This document shows positions 1 through 9,501 of a stretch of 50,646 bases of DNA, piece by piece. The notes under the pieces are model-generated. The model saw only the letters and a list, made by a program, of their open reading frames with translations, made no database searches and was not told the origin of the DNA. Where the stretch lies: positions 38,807-89,452 of the forward strand of contig JBNGIQ010008868.1 in NCBI GenBank assembly GCA_049999765.1. The letters are read 5' to 3'. The translations under genes and the position numbers were made by a program. The DNA is from Phaeoceros laevis (lineage: Eukaryota > Anthocerotophyta > Anthocerotopsida > Notothyladales). Position 1 is the first letter of the stretch. Each line of letters starts with the position of its first letter.

Positions 1-218
1 AATAGGCAATTCATTTAATTAATTAAGTAGATATGAAACGTAGGAACGTTTCATATAACGGCGTGACTACTCATAACCGCCGTGTGTCTATTCACGGTGA
101 ACAGGAGCACGGCCTCACAAGTGCGTTCTTGGCACGCACTCACGCTAATCAATCATTCCTACAAGTTCCTACTCTCGCTCTCCTCTCGCTCTCCTCTCGA
201 TCCTCCTGGAAATCTCTA
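1..218 (+). mobile_element. Copia LTR, family A-like, 3' portion
   Basis: This stretch aligns by eye with the last 200 or so bases of the LTRs at 44745-45018 and 50198-50486. Shared landmarks in order are the ACGAAACGT-like block, CATAACCGCCGTGT, TTCACGGTGAACAGG, TTCTTGGCAC, the CTCTCGCTCTC pyrimidine run and the CCTCCTG...CTCTA end. It is clearly more diverged from those two than they are from each other. No primer-binding site follows it, so it is a 3' LTR or solo LTR whose body lies outside the window. A CTCTCGCTCTC segment is duplicated relative to the other copies. Confidence 0.75.
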
Positions 219-313
219 GTTCAGGCCCGGGTGATGGCGCTGTCTGGTCCAGTGATTGTAGACTGTAGAGACCTGTGACTTTTTATTAGCATGCCCAAGT
301 GGCAGTTGATGCT

Positions 314-983
314 TCACGCATCCGGATCTGTTGTAAGACCCATAGCTCTAGAGAATTTTTCATGTTTGTCCCTGGCTAGGGCTTTTGTAAGGAGATTAGC
401 GAGATTCTCATCTATTGGCACATACTGCAGGTTGACTTGTCCTTCTGCTATCACTTGACGAATGAAGTGATGTTTAATCTCGATATGTTTCGTCCTTGAG
501 TGCATAACAGGGTTCTGGGCTAGAGCAATTGCTGACTGGTTGTCGCTCAATAGCAGTGTTGGCACATTCTGAGGTTGATCAAGAGATGCCAACAGCTCTC
601 TTGCATGGATAATGTCCTGAGCTGCTGTGGTGGTCGAGATGTACTCGGCCTCAGTTGACGAGAGGGCAACCACCTGTTGCTTTTTGCTGTGCCAGCCAAT
701 GATTGTAGCATCATACTCGTCCTTTCCTAGCATTAAGCAGTGTGCTGAAATAGACTTCCTGCTATCCGAGTCCAATGCCCAATCAGCATCACATAAGCAA
801 GTTAATAACAAGTTCTGTGGTCTTTGTTTGTACAGCAGGCCAAGTCTTGGAGTGCCGCCAAGGTATCGAAGTATCCTTTGAACAGCATGCTAGTGAGCTG
901 TCCCATAGTTTGTTAGAAACTGGGAGGTAACCCCTACGGAATGCGAGAGTTCTGGTCTTGTCCAGTTGCGAAAGTATATACAC
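314..983 (-). pseudogene. pol: Copia pol: RT C-terminus and RNase H (broken)
   Basis: The end of the family B polyprotein. The RNase H domain removes RNA from the RNA/DNA hybrid during reverse transcription. Visible motifs are LLTCLCDADWALDSD, KKQQVVALSSTEAEYI, LLLSDNQSAIALA, SRTKHIEIKHHFIR and the terminal LLTKALARDKHEKF, which ends at the stop at 314. The segment upstream (789-983) is in a different frame and supplies the expected NYG...HAVQRILRYLGG-like joint only in broken form. This copy preserves the RNase H tail that has been deleted from the longer family B element at 37674-42944. Confidence 0.85.
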
Positions 984-1053
984 ACGCCCACTACAGGTCT
1001 GTAGGGAACTTTCTCCATTTCCTGGCGTTCTTGTTCAGTTGTGGGACATTGTT

Positions 1054-2303
1054 CTAGTGTAAGCTTATCCCCTGCAGCCATAGGTGTAGCAGCAGGTTTT
1101 GCCCCTTCCAGTCTGAATCTAACCAAGCTTGCTTGACAAATTGTGCTTGGTGGATAAAGATGCTGTGCCTCGTGAGACTGTGCACTATCTGAATGCCCAA
1201 GAAGAAGGTTAGCAGTCCTAAGTCTGACATGTCAAATTCCGCTTTAAGGAACCCTTTAACCTTTGCCATGAGAGCAGGGCTGCTAGCGATGATGATACAG
1301 TCGTCTACATACAAAGCTAAGTAAACGACATCATTCTTGTCATGCATTTTGTAGACGTTGCTGTCAGCTTCACTTTGCACAAATCCATAGCTTTTGAGAT
1401 ATGCGTTGATGCGTTTATACCATTCTCTAGGAGACTGTTTCAATCCATACATGGTTTTTACTAACCGGCATACCTTTGTTGGATGTTTAGGATCTATGAA
1501 GCCCTCAGGCTGACGCATATAGATCGACTCTTCAAGTGTGCCATTTAAGAAGGCAGTTTTAACATCCATGTGCTCCATCTTGTAATCATTCTGGGCAGCG
1601 ATGGCAAAGAGTGTTCTGATTGAGGTGGCACGCACAACTGGTGAGAATGTCTCTGTGTAGTCCAGTCCTTCAACCTGACTGTATCCTTTTGCAACCAGTC
1701 GTGCCTTAAATCTTGCTACTGTGCCATCTGGGTTTAGCTTACGTTTGAAGACCCATTTACACGTAACAGCTTTCCTTCCTGGAGGTAAGTCCTCCAATAC
1801 CCATGTCTTGTTGTCAATGAGAGACTTATACTCAGATGCAATACCCTCCGTCCATTGCTTTCCTTCAATTGGATGATTGATGGCATCCTGATATGTGAGT
1901 GGTTCAGGCATATCAAGAGGTGTGCCTCCATCCTGGACTAGAAACGACGTAAGCCACAAGGGTGGCTATGCCCATTCAGAAGGTGATGACGTATGGTGTC
2001 TGGAACTTCTTCGCAATGGCTGCGACTCCTCAACTTGTACTGGTTCAGTTTGAACCCTTGGCACCTCTTCAGCTTCAGGTACCGTTCCATCCATGTTCAT
2101 GTCTGCCTGCTCATCATCCATATGTGCAGCATGATCGTCATCATGATTCTGAATGCCATTCTGAATCTCAGATGTTGAGTCAACACCTTGTGAGTCCTCG
2201 TCATCCTCAGGGAAAACACTGGCCTCCTTGTCTACCTCTTGTGGGTGAGACGATGGTACAACCATAGTGCTTGGTCCACTACTACTGTCAGCTTGAGATG
2301 CAG
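1054..2303 (-). pseudogene. pol: Copia pol: linker and reverse transcriptase (broken)
   Basis: Copia-type reverse transcriptase (RVT_2), which copies element RNA into DNA in cytoplasmic particles. The linker reading (2303-1966) ends at a stop and RT resumes at 1959. Recognisable blocks in order are the QWTEGIASEYKSL start, CKWVFKRKLNPDG, YKARLVAKGYSQ-like (here FKARLVAKGYSQ), HMDVKTAFLNG, YGLKQSPREWYK and the catalytic box LALYVDDCII near 1310. The frame is open for about 300 codons, then shifts near 1100 so that the last RT segment (WTRPELSHSVGVTSQFL) lies in another frame. It is closest in wording to the RT at 41690-42921. Decayed and not functional. Confidence 0.85.
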
Positions 2304-2424
2304 CAATGCCGCATGCTGCGGCATTAACATGCAAAGTAGCATAAACTGAAAATGAAAGGTAGTTAGAGTTTACTGCCTCTAGAAACCTCTGTTACTACGC
2401 TAGTTACCACTAGTTACCGTGACA
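2304..2424 (-). repeat. Gypsy LTR fragment (5' half)
   Basis: Reverse complement matches the first ~110 bases of the chromovirus 3' LTR starting at 21131: TGTCACGGTAACTAG, GAGGTTTCTAGAGGCAG, AACTCTAACTACCTTTC, then TTAATGCCGCAGCATGCGG. It carries an extra 10-bp tandem copy of TGGTAACTAG. The LTR stops abruptly at 2304 and copia B linker sequence begins there. The outer end (TGTCAC) at 2424 is intact. Confidence 0.85.
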
Positions 2425-2678
2425 ACGGGGCTAAGGATGAAGCAAAGTCGAGTTCACTCCAGCCCTACCTCCGGCTACACAAACTTTTATGGTGCGCTAG
2501 CTCTCGCTCCTTTCCAGTCAGGTTGCATCTCCTTTGCTAGGCAGATTGGTGTACCTCTGATGAGTGCACGGTGTGTGTGGTGTTTTTGTGCTATGCAGCG
2601 CCAGACAGTGAGGTTCTGGCGTGATGCCTGTGCATGCAAAGTGGTGCAGGTATGTTCTGTCATCCTAAATACTGCATG

Positions 2679-3261
2679 CTAGTTTTTCTTCCTAACATTG
2701 CACTCACCCTTGTTGGTCTTGGTGTCTTCAGGCAACAACCCAAGTTTGGTGCAGTGCCGGAGGTGCAGCTAACTAGGCAAGGACTTGGTCAATATGTTTG
2801 CCGGATTCTGTGATGTATTCACATACTGCAGGGTGATTTCTCCATTTGTCACAACCTCGCGCACAAAGTGGTGGTGCACCTCGATGTGCTTCGTGCGGGC
2901 ATGAAAAATCGGATTGCCAGCCAGCGCAATTACGCCCTGGTTATCACAGTGGAGAACTGTGGGTCTTTCTTGCTTATGTCCTGCATCCTCGAGACACCTT
3001 CTGTCCCATATCGCCTCTTTAGCAGCAACTGTCAAAGTCTTATATTCCGCTTCTGTACTAGATAGGCAAATATTACTGTTTTTCTTACATGACCAGGATA
3101 AGGGAGCATTTGCCAGCATGAAGACGTAGGCTGCAATCGACTTCCTGCTATCAGGATCAGCTGCCTAGTCGCTATCATAGAAGCCTTCCAGTTCCAGCAG
3201 CTTTTTTTCTGAGGCACGGTAAACAATGCAGTAACTAATCGTTTGTTTCAAGTACCTGAAG
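2679..3261 (-). pseudogene. pol: Copia C pol: RNase H
   Basis: RNase H domain of the copia C polyprotein. Motifs read SWSCKKNSNICLSSTEAEY, LHCDNQGVIALAGNPIF, ARTKHIEVHHHFVRE and NILTKSLPS. The apparent stop at 2769-2771 is an in-frame TAG; the frame then stays open with protein-like sequence (LRHCTKLGLLPEDTK) to a TAG at 2679-2681, so the original C-terminus was probably about 30 residues longer. Upstream, at 3120-3260, the frame is broken by a stop and an indel. The short plus-strand ORF across 2419-2682 is taken as a shadow of this tail. Confidence 0.8.
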
Positions 3262-4652
3262 ATGCGTTTTACTGTACCCAATGATCTTGCCTATAGTCTG
3301 ACAAGAATTGCGAGTCTATGTGAACTGCAAAAGATATGTCGGCTCGGGTTAGGCACTGCAGGTATATTAGCGTCCCACAACTTGCTTGTATGGAATACAC
3401 TCATTGCAAGTTTTTCAGCCTCTGTCTTTGTACACTGCTCTTTGGACAGCTTAACACCTGACGTCAATGAAGTGTTTGTGCTATGAGCTTTAGATAAGTG
3501 GAACCTTTTAAGGCTGTCATCTATGTACTTCTTTTGAGACAATGTTAAGGTCCCATCCTTCTTGTCCCTGGTGACTTCGACACCAAGGCACCACTTGAGT
3601 TCCCCTATGTCTGTCATATCAAATTCGGACTTCAGGAGATTCTTAACTGTTTGTAGTAAGCTGCCAGGGCCAGTGGAAGCTGCAATGATCAAGTCATCCA
3701 CGTAGACTAGGAGTAACAGATAAGCTTCCTTCCGCCCTAACACATAGAGATTTGAATCAGCTATCCCTTTCCTGAAGCCGCACTTCAACAAGAAGGTATC
3801 TATGCATGTATGCCAAGCCCTAGGGCTTTGTTTAAGCCCGTATATGGTCTTGTGCAATTTACAGACCATGTCCTCCTTTCTAGGTTGAATCTAGCCCTCA
3901 GGCTGGGCCATATAGATTTCCTCCTTCAGTGTGCCATGGAGGAAGGCAGTCTTCACATCCATTTGGTGAAGATCTAGGTCGATGTGTGCAGCTAGGGCCA
4001 TCACAAGGCGCAAAGTTGGAAACTTGACAACCAGGGCGAAGGTTTCGAAGTAATCCTCTCCATACCTTTGAGAGAACCCTCTCACAACAAGTCTTGCCTT
4101 GTAATGAGCAATAGTGCCATCAACATTGAACTTGGTTTTGAAAACCCATTTGTTGGAGATGGCATTACGTCCAGGTGGTAGCTTCTGCAGCGACCAGGTA
4201 CCATTTTCCAGTAAGGAGTCGTACTCCTCTTGCACAGCTTGCTTCCATTGTTTGCTGTCGGGCCCAGTATACGCCTCACGCATGCTTCCAGGGTCTGGTG
4301 GAGTTGTCATCGCCACTGCAAGCGCCTGTGCCTCCTCACGTGTGAAGCTCGAGACTGGTACCCCTTGTAATGCCACCAGCAATGCTGAGACGTCGTCATC
4401 TTCTTCAGAATTGTCCCCCGCTTGCTCCTCACTATCGTCGAGTGCAGGTAGGGCAGTTGCTGTTGTGGCATTCCCAGTGTTCCAATCTGTGTGACTGTGC
4501 CTACTTGTCCATTGGCCAGGGTCAAAATAGACAGCTGCAGATCTAGTGCGCGTAGGCCGAATGGATTGCAGATGGAGCAGCAGGTGCTGGAGCATCCAGT
4601 ACATCACTTGCTTGAATTTCGTCCACATGCACATCTTCGGCAACATCCTCAA
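3262..4652 (-). pseudogene. pol: Copia C pol: reverse transcriptase
   Basis: Copia reverse transcriptase in two main pieces. The N-terminal piece (4652-3891) reads the linker, then QWKQAVQEEYDSLLENGTW, ISNKWVFKTKFNVDG, YKARLVVRGFSQ, HQMDVKTAFLHG and EEIYMAQPEG. A stop at 3891 separates it from the second piece (3869-3291), with LHKTIYGLKQSPRAWH, the catalytic box LLLVYVDDLIIAAS, FDMTDIGELKWCLGVEV and KKYIDDSLKRF. The expected VVGRLMYL...RPDI segment is scrambled by indels near 3400-3290. The family is clear but the element is not the same family as B, because RT wording and RNase H differ. Confidence 0.85.
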
Positions 4653-5515
4653 CTAACACATTAGGTGCAGCTAAGTGTTCTTCACCATCCTGAATTTCTT
4701 GGGATGCTTCCATGTGCTCATCATTCACTACATCCACTAATCCTTCCTCCTCTTCACAGGAAATGTCCAGGAGCTCCGAAGGCTGTGGAATACTATGAGA
4801 AGACAAGTCAAAGGTCGCCAACTCGCCAGGTACTTCATCACTCAATGCAGGTGAGGGAACAGGTGGGGTCTTCACCCCCAGCAAAGAGGCCTCGTCAAAG
4901 ATTACCGTCCTAGCATGCTGAACATGGCAGGTAGCAGGGTCAAACAGTTTGTAGGCCTTGATACCATCCGTGTATCCAATGAAGACCATCTTGACAGCTC
5001 GATCTGAAAGCTTCATGTGCAAGCGACGCTCCTTAGGGACATGAGCATAGGCCGGAGAGCCAAATACGCACAAGTGCTGAACAGTCGGTTTCCTCCCACA
5101 CCAAAGCTCATACGGAAAGCTCATGCCGAACAATCGGTTTCCCAGCTGAAGATTTCCCAAACAAGCGATTGTACAAGTAGTTAGTTGTAGATATCGCTTC
5201 CGCCCAATAGGCTAGAGATAAACCGGCATGTTTAATCATGCTTCTTGCTATATTCTGTGCAGATTGGTTGCGTCTTTCAGCAACACCATTCTGCGAAGAG
5301 CTGTATGGAACAGTAAATTGTCGAGCTATGCCTACACTTTTGCAGTATGCATTAAACTCGTTGGAGTCAAACTCCCCGCCATTATCTGTCCGCAAGCACC
5401 TCAGCTTCTGACCAGTTTGTCTCTCCACCAAGGTTTGATACTCCTTAAAGCGATCGAAGGCTTCGTTCTTACGCTAAAACCCTTGACTATATATACCTTT
5501 GAGTATCGGCTGTAG
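4543..5515 (-). pseudogene. pol: Copia C pol: integrase core and C-terminus
   Basis: The second half of the integrase, which inserts the cDNA into the genome. Segment 5431-5108 has CLRTDNGGEFDSNEF (second catalytic Asp) and SSQNGVAERRNQ (catalytic Glu), followed by the helix with YWAEAISTTNYLYNRL. A frameshift near 5150 moves the reading to 5160-4543: FPYELWCGRKPTVQHLCVFGSPAYAHVPK, VFIGYTDGIKAYKLFD and ARTVIFDE, then a long acidic linker. The first catalytic Asp lies in the neighbouring ORF at 5401-6111. Frameshifts make a full-length product impossible as it stands. Confidence 0.85.
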
Positions 5516-6111
5516 TCGTCGATAAAGGTGAGGAAGTAGAGACCACCACCAAAAGATGGAGTAGATACTGGTCCACATAGGTCGGCATGCACAAGTTGAA
5601 GGATTTCTGTAGCCCTGGTGCCATCGCCTTTGGGGTAAGTTGCTCTTGGAAGTTTGCCATAGACACAAGCTTCACAGAACGGCAAAGGACTCAAGTTGGA
5701 AGGTACACCATCTGCATAGAGGTCTTGTTTTCCCATATCTTTCAACTTTCTTGGGTTCGGATGACCAAGCCTCATATGCCAGATTTTTGTGACTTCAGAG
5801 TCAGTGACATGTGAGCTGACCCCAGCAACTTGTGCAGATGGAGCAGGGAGGCTGGTAACGTTCAGCATAAACAAATCATGTACCAGCTTGCCCAAGGCAA
5901 CTGTTTTGCCTGACTCTTTAATCATGCAAATTGACCTTCGAAAGACAACTTCGAAGCTGTGATTCTGTGTGAGTTGGGAAATCGACAGCAAGTTTTTCGT
6001 TATCGTGGGTACGTGCAAAACATTAGTGAGTGCGAGTGTACACCCATTCTGCAAACGTAAGTGCACCATGCCTACCCCTTTGATAGAAAGTTCACTGTCG
6101 TCGCCTAACAA
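5401..6111 (-). pseudogene. pol: Copia C pol: GAG-pre-integrase and integrase start
   Basis: Post-protease part of pol. It begins with LLGDDSELSIKGVG and LTNVLHVPTITKNLLS, then the zinc-binding pre-integrase domain (IWHMRLGHPNPRKLKDM ... FCEACVYGKLPR; H-x3-H and C-x2-C) and the start of the integrase core with LVHADLCGPV, which carries the first catalytic Asp, and YFLTFIDDYSRY. After KVYIVKGF the frame changes. The frame differs from the gag-protease ORF upstream, which overlaps its first 20 bases; here that looks like decay rather than a programmed shift, because the missing bridge (TPGQNVLLGDD) can be read in the pol frame. Confidence 0.85.
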
Positions 6112-7321
6112 GACATTTTGCCCAGGTGTGCAACATAATTTGTGAACATGGACCTATATCATGGCAAATGTGTGCTCTGGCACCCGAGTCGACGTACGAA
6201 AAGGACTGATGCATTTCAGTGGTAGTTAAACATACAGTCAGTGCACGAAAAGAGACTCGTGGTGTTGGCACAACATTTGTGGACTCGTGACTGGTGGTGG
6301 ACTGAACCAACAAGACAGATGGAGAGGAAGACTTGTCCTTCTTGGCCACTGTGTTGGCCTCAGGTGCAGGGACTCTCCTTGGCTCGTTGTTCTTTTTCTT
6401 CCGGCAATCACGCTCCCAGTGATTCGGCAAGCCACACCAGTTACAGTTTCCGATTCTTTTCTTGCTGGAGGAAGCATCACCAGGTGAGGTGCCCCTCCCT
6501 TTGCTTGGATGTGGCTTGTTAAATGGTTTCCTTGGCCCTTTTGGCCTAGCAGATGCATAGAGGGCCTGCCCCCTAGTACTTTTTGAGGCAGCTCTGCTAA
6601 CCTCCTCTTGCATCAAAGCTCCTACGAGCTCGTTGACGTCCAAGGTCTGAAAATCTTCCTCCTGCCTTCCCGTCAGCAATGCTAGCTGTTGAGCAAGTCG
6701 CAACATTGCATTCTGACTTGTAACAAAGTTGAAGTAGCTAGGTGGAAGTGCTGCTAGCAGCCTCATGCATGCATCTTGCTCTCCCACCGGCTTGCCAGTT
6801 TGTTGCAGGCGAAGGCGTGCTGTCCTAAACATGGAAATGAACTGGTCAATGGGCTGACCCTCCTGCATTTTCAGATTATGGAATTTAGTATGCGCCATCA
6901 TCCTTAACATCATGTCCTTCGAGTGGTAGACAAGCGCAAGATGCTCCCACATCTCCTTGGATGTTGTAGCCGAGGATGTACTCAAGATCATTGACTCCGT
7001 GAGTCCAATGCGAATTGTTGTCTTGGTCCTGGCGTCCACAACATCCCAAGCGAGTTGTGCTGGTGAGCTAACGTCCTCATCAAGTGAAATAACTTCTGCA
7101 GGTGTTTTGGCTGGTTGTGTGATGGAACCATTAACATAGCCCCACAGTGATGTTTCAATGAGAACTCCCTTCATACGGAGTGCCCACATGTCATAATTTG
7201 AACCATTTGTGAGTCTATCCTTTTCCTTAAACTCAATCTTTAACTTTGGTGATGTCTCAAGTGCCTTCTTGTCTGGGCGACCACCACCACCACCGCCGCC
7301 TCCTCCATCCTCTTCCGACAT
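6092..7321 (-). CDS. gag: Copia C Gag and protease start
   Basis: Capsid-type Gag polyprotein of about 400 residues, essentially open. It begins MSEEDGGGG with a nine-glycine run, then IEFKEKDRLTNGSNYDMWALRMK, the conserved UBN2-type Gag start. The capsid region reads WEHLALVYHSKDMML and MFRTARLRLQQTGK. Near residues 290-310 is one CCHC zinc knuckle, CNWCGLPNHWERDC, followed by basic residues, which binds RNA. The C-terminal part holds the start of the aspartic protease, YVDSGARAHICHD (D-S-G kept), and then loses frame. An in-frame MSEDGD lies upstream at about 7390, separated by a TAG, so the original start may have been further upstream. Confidence 0.8.
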   Translation of the reverse strand: MSEEDGGGGGGGGGRPDKKALETSPKLKIEFKEKDRLTNGSNYDMWALRMKGVLIETSLWGYVNGSITQPAKTPAEVISLDEDVSSPAQLAWDVVDARTKTTIRIGLTESMILSTSSATTSKEMWEHLALVYHSKDMMLRMMAHTKFHNLKMQEGQPIDQFISMFRTARLRLQQTGKPVGEQDACMRLLAALPPSYFNFVTSQNAMLRLAQQLALLTGRQEEDFQTLDVNELVGALMQEEVSRAASKSTRGQALYASARPKGPRKPFNKPHPSKGRGTSPGDASSSKKRIGNCNWCGLPNHWERDCRKKKNNEPRRVPAPEANTVAKKDKSSSPSVLLVQSTTSHESTNVVPTPRVSFRALTVCLTTTEMHQSFSYVDSGARAHICHDIGPCSQIMLHTWAKCLVRRRQ

Positions 7322-7411
7322 ATTGAAGAATGATGCGAGTGTGTAGAGGGCGTCGTCTTCTAGTGACTGGCCGAAAATATCCTAGTCACCATCTTCACTC
7401 ATGCCGCATCG

Positions 7412-7987
7412 TCATACTTCTGATACGTTGTCTCTTGCAGGTTCAGGTGCACAGTTTAAGCATATTCTAGCAGACCTGGTGCTTGCTATAGGTGATATAC
7501 TTTGGTTTAGTTGGTTATTGTGCTGATTTTGCAAGCAAACAAGCAGTCTCAAGTCAAGGCTACACAAGTGAGAATCTATTTGGTCTACTCTCATCCGCAA
7601 GTGCTCTAGCGAGTCTAACAGTTGCTGTGACCTCTTGACTGTGGTAGCAGTGAAATCCAATAGCAATTGTGAGACTTCTTTAACGCTTTCTAACACTTGA
7701 GAACATGCAGTTTGCTCGTTATGGGAGGGACTCCAGCCCCGGCGTCTAGCTGAAGAAGGTTGCCACTCAGAATTGTGGTGAGTTCGTCCGGCTTGATTTC
7801 GGGGTAGAGCCTGGCGCCTTCGACTTGTGTTGCTTTGCTGCCCTTGAAAAGCTTCATAGTTCAAGTGACCAAACAGGGAATCACGGGGAGGTGAATTCCG
7901 CCCTCGTCCTCTGTGGTAAGGCCTCCTGAATCGTGCGTCAAGTTGGTTTGTGGGCAGGCGATGCAACGCACGTCCGCATTGGTCCAT
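7412..7987 (-). CDS. Copia C leader ORF 2 (coiled coil)
   Basis: An open frame of 191 residues between the primer site and gag. No known domain is recognised. The N-terminal third is basic (RFRRPYHRGRGRN, then SRRRQALPRNQAGR); the C-terminal part, from about residue 95, is rich in Leu, Val, Glu and Gln at heptad-like spacing (LESVKEVSQLLLDF, RSQQLLDSLEHLRMRV), suggesting a coiled coil. It is in the same frame as gag, with a TGA at 7412 and a TAG between. Copia A and B carry ORFs in the same place (45217-45813 and 38126-38620), also with a C-terminal coiled coil, but sequence similarity to them is not evident. Translation is unproven. Confidence 0.5.
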   Translation of the reverse strand: MDQCGRALHRLPTNQLDARFRRPYHRGRGRNSPPRDSLFGHLNYEAFQGQQSNTSRRRQALPRNQAGRTHHNSEWQPSSARRRGWSPSHNEQTACSQVLESVKEVSQLLLDFTATTVKRSQQLLDSLEHLRMRVDQIDSHLCSLDLRLLVCLQNQHNNQLNQSISPIASTRSARICLNCAPEPARDNVSEV

Positions 7988-8208
7988 TCCGTCAAGTCGC
8001 GACGACGCGCGCCAAGAACACAGGTGCGCCTTCCATCACCACCATCCTGAATGCGCTTCTCGCAGGAATTTGTGCCAATATAGCCACTAACACCCTCCTC
8101 TCACTATTGCCTTACAGATCAGGATCGCACGACGCATCTCCAGGCAAGACGGAGCCTCCTCCGCATCCGAAAGATGCGTACTTGCGCAGGTGGATCGTCA
8201 GGTTGACA

Positions 8209-8391
8209 CTATAGCCAAATGTTGATGTTTTCCAGAACTGACGAGTCTCCCTTGGCGTGTCTCTGCAGGAGGACGTGCGCAAGGTGCGAATTCATCAAAG
8301 TTAGGAGGTAGCCTAGACGCCCAGTTGCTGTGCTGACTTCCATGTCATGCACAGCACTGCCGTCCACGGCATTGAGTAGGAACTCTGGCAT
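8209..8391 (-). CDS. Copia C leader ORF 1 (60 residues)
   Basis: A 60-residue ORF whose ATG lies 12 bases after the primer site, ending in TAG at 8209-8211. It reads MPEFLLNAVDGSAVHDM and ends LENINIWL; no domain is recognised. Its place and length match the 58- and 59-residue ORFs after the primer sites of copia A and copia B, but its sequence does not visibly align with them. Unlike in A and B, it is not in frame with the ORF that follows. On its own a 60-codon ORF could be chance; position is the main support. Confidence 0.4.
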   Translation of the reverse strand: MPEFLLNAVDGSAVHDMEVSTATGRLGYLLTLMNSHLAHVLLQRHAKGDSSVLENINIWL

Positions 8392-8403
8392 CGTGCCATC
8401 ACT

Positions 8404-8415
8404 GCTCTGATACCA
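8404..8415 (-). promoter_or_regulatory. Primer-binding site, copia C
   Basis: Reverse complement is TGGTATCAGAGC, the standard plant copia site complementary to the 3' end of initiator tRNA-Met. It lies three bases inside the 5' LTR end at 8419. Minus-strand DNA synthesis would start here. Confidence 0.9.
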
Positions 8416-8418
8416 TGC

Positions 8419-8677
8419 TGTAATATCAGATTAGACGCACGAGCACGCGAGAAAGAGAACCGAGCATTAGAACAATGAATGGATTGATGTTTGTTGTCAC
8501 GTGAATGTGACTTACATAGCCGCACGAAGGTGACCATTGGTATCTTAGTCAAGGTAGTTATTTAACCAATAACTACCTAACAATAAACTACCTAACCACA
8601 GTTCATCTAACTATGGCTACTATCTAAGTGTGGGTTGAATACATATAATTATGCGTTACCCTAAACCTAAACTACCA
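8419..8677 (-). repeat. 5' LTR of copia C (259 bp)
   Basis: Read on the minus strand the LTR starts TGGTAGTTTAGG and ends CTGATATTACA, so it has canonical TG...CA ends. The same sequence occurs on the plus strand at 21722-21886 plus 25225-25321. Internal landmarks are CCCACACTTAGATAGTAG, a run of TTAGGTAGTT-like repeats, GGTCACCTTCGTG, and the CTCGCGTGCTCG block near the 3' end. No TATA box is called with confidence. Confidence 0.85.
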
Positions 8678-9467
8678 ATAAGAGCGACAGCGACCAGCTG
8701 GGACTATAGATGGGCAAGAGGGTTATACTACTTCATGTTTCCCTGTTTCAAGGTTTGGACAAGGCGAGTTACATTCAGATAGTGGATATCCATATTTAGA
8801 TAACTATGTTAAGCTATCACTCGAGCTGATACCAGGTTGATAATGTGATGGATATCGCATTCCAAGTAGGGTATTAAGGAAAGACAAGTCCAGCCCTTGA
8901 GCTGGTAACTGTAGCCACGGTTGAAGAGATAGGGTTGGTGCCTCGGATCCAACTACTGGCTATATTACGACTTGTCCAACTACTGGCTGTGTTACAACCT
9001 GTCATCTCCTTGGTAGTGAAGGTCAGGTGTAGACATACCAGAGGAGTTTATAGAGTGATTCCCTTGAACTGAATGAGGAGAATCTTGTTGTCCAATCATA
9101 AGCATAATATCTGCAAGTTGTTTATGGAGGGTGGGTGCTGGAAGGTAGGCAGATTTACTGTACTCTAGATTGCAGCTTAGAGCAAGTGTGCTCCAGATTG
9201 CCAAGGGGTGATGAGCCAAGCTTGAGGTAAAAACGCTCATAGACAGATGAATTGGAGGCATAAGAGGTGAGGACGTGGGATACAAGGATTTAGGATATTT
9301 TGCAAGACTAGCACAGTCACAAAACCCTTGGCCTCCTGCAGGTTTGTAGCCCTGTGGCAAGACTGAATCTGGGGAGGAGACTCATCAATTGGGGAGATGA
9401 GTCTGGAGGCTAGTATAGTAGCTGCACCGTCTTGGTGGACATTTGGCTGCCACTTGCCGCTTACACC

Positions 9468-9501
9468 AGGCAGTCAATGCTGAAGCAGGTATTGCGAGTT
9501 G
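9468..9501 (+). repeat. Diverged direct repeat, copy 1
   Basis: CCAGGCAGTCAATGC ... AGCAGGTATTGCGAG here and CCAGGCAGTTACTGT ... AGCAGGTATTTCGAG at 10045-10078 differ at about five of 33 positions and are about 577 bp apart. GGTTTGAAG follows downstream in both copies (about 9568 and 10192), so the two ~580-bp blocks are probably an old tandem duplication of a non-coding element. Confidence 0.5.

Larger units (their letters stand above)
314..2303 (-). mobile_element. Copia family B fragment (linker, RT, RNase H)
   Basis: Minus-strand remnant of the family seen complete at 37674-42944. Reading from 2303 down, it starts in the acidic, Ser-rich linker between integrase and reverse transcriptase (STMVVPSSHP and EDDEDSQG are shared with the other copy), then reads RT and RNase H to a pol stop at 314-316. 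Everything upstream of the linker (LTR, gag, integrase) is absent and replaced at 2304 by gypsy LTR sequence. The 219-313 stretch is its short 3' tail, in which I see no polypurine tract or 3' LTR in the matching orientation. Confidence 0.85.
2425..8677 (-). mobile_element. Copia C element, 3' LTR missing
   Basis: A minus-strand Ty1/copia element running from its 5' LTR (8677-8419) through the primer site (8415-8404), two leader ORFs, gag, protease, integrase, reverse transcriptase and RNase H to a pol end near 2679. The order PR-IN-RT-RH is diagnostic of copia. Most domains are present but interrupted by frameshifts and stops. The 250 bases after the pol end (2425-2678) show no polypurine tract or LTR of this family before the gypsy LTR piece begins, so the 3' end is lost. 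A matching LTR in the opposite orientation is split across 21722-21886 and 25225-25321. Confidence 0.85.

Noticed and set aside
2419-2760. Plus-strand gene with exon 2419-2640, GTATGT donor and TTCAG acceptor
   Set aside because: The minus strand across 2679-2769 reads the copia pol C-terminus in frame, so the splice-like signals are probably chance.
8655-8675. Telomere-like TTTAGGTTTAGGG in the copia C LTR
   Set aside because: Only two imperfect units inside a defined LTR, and repeated in the other LTR copy; not a telomeric array.
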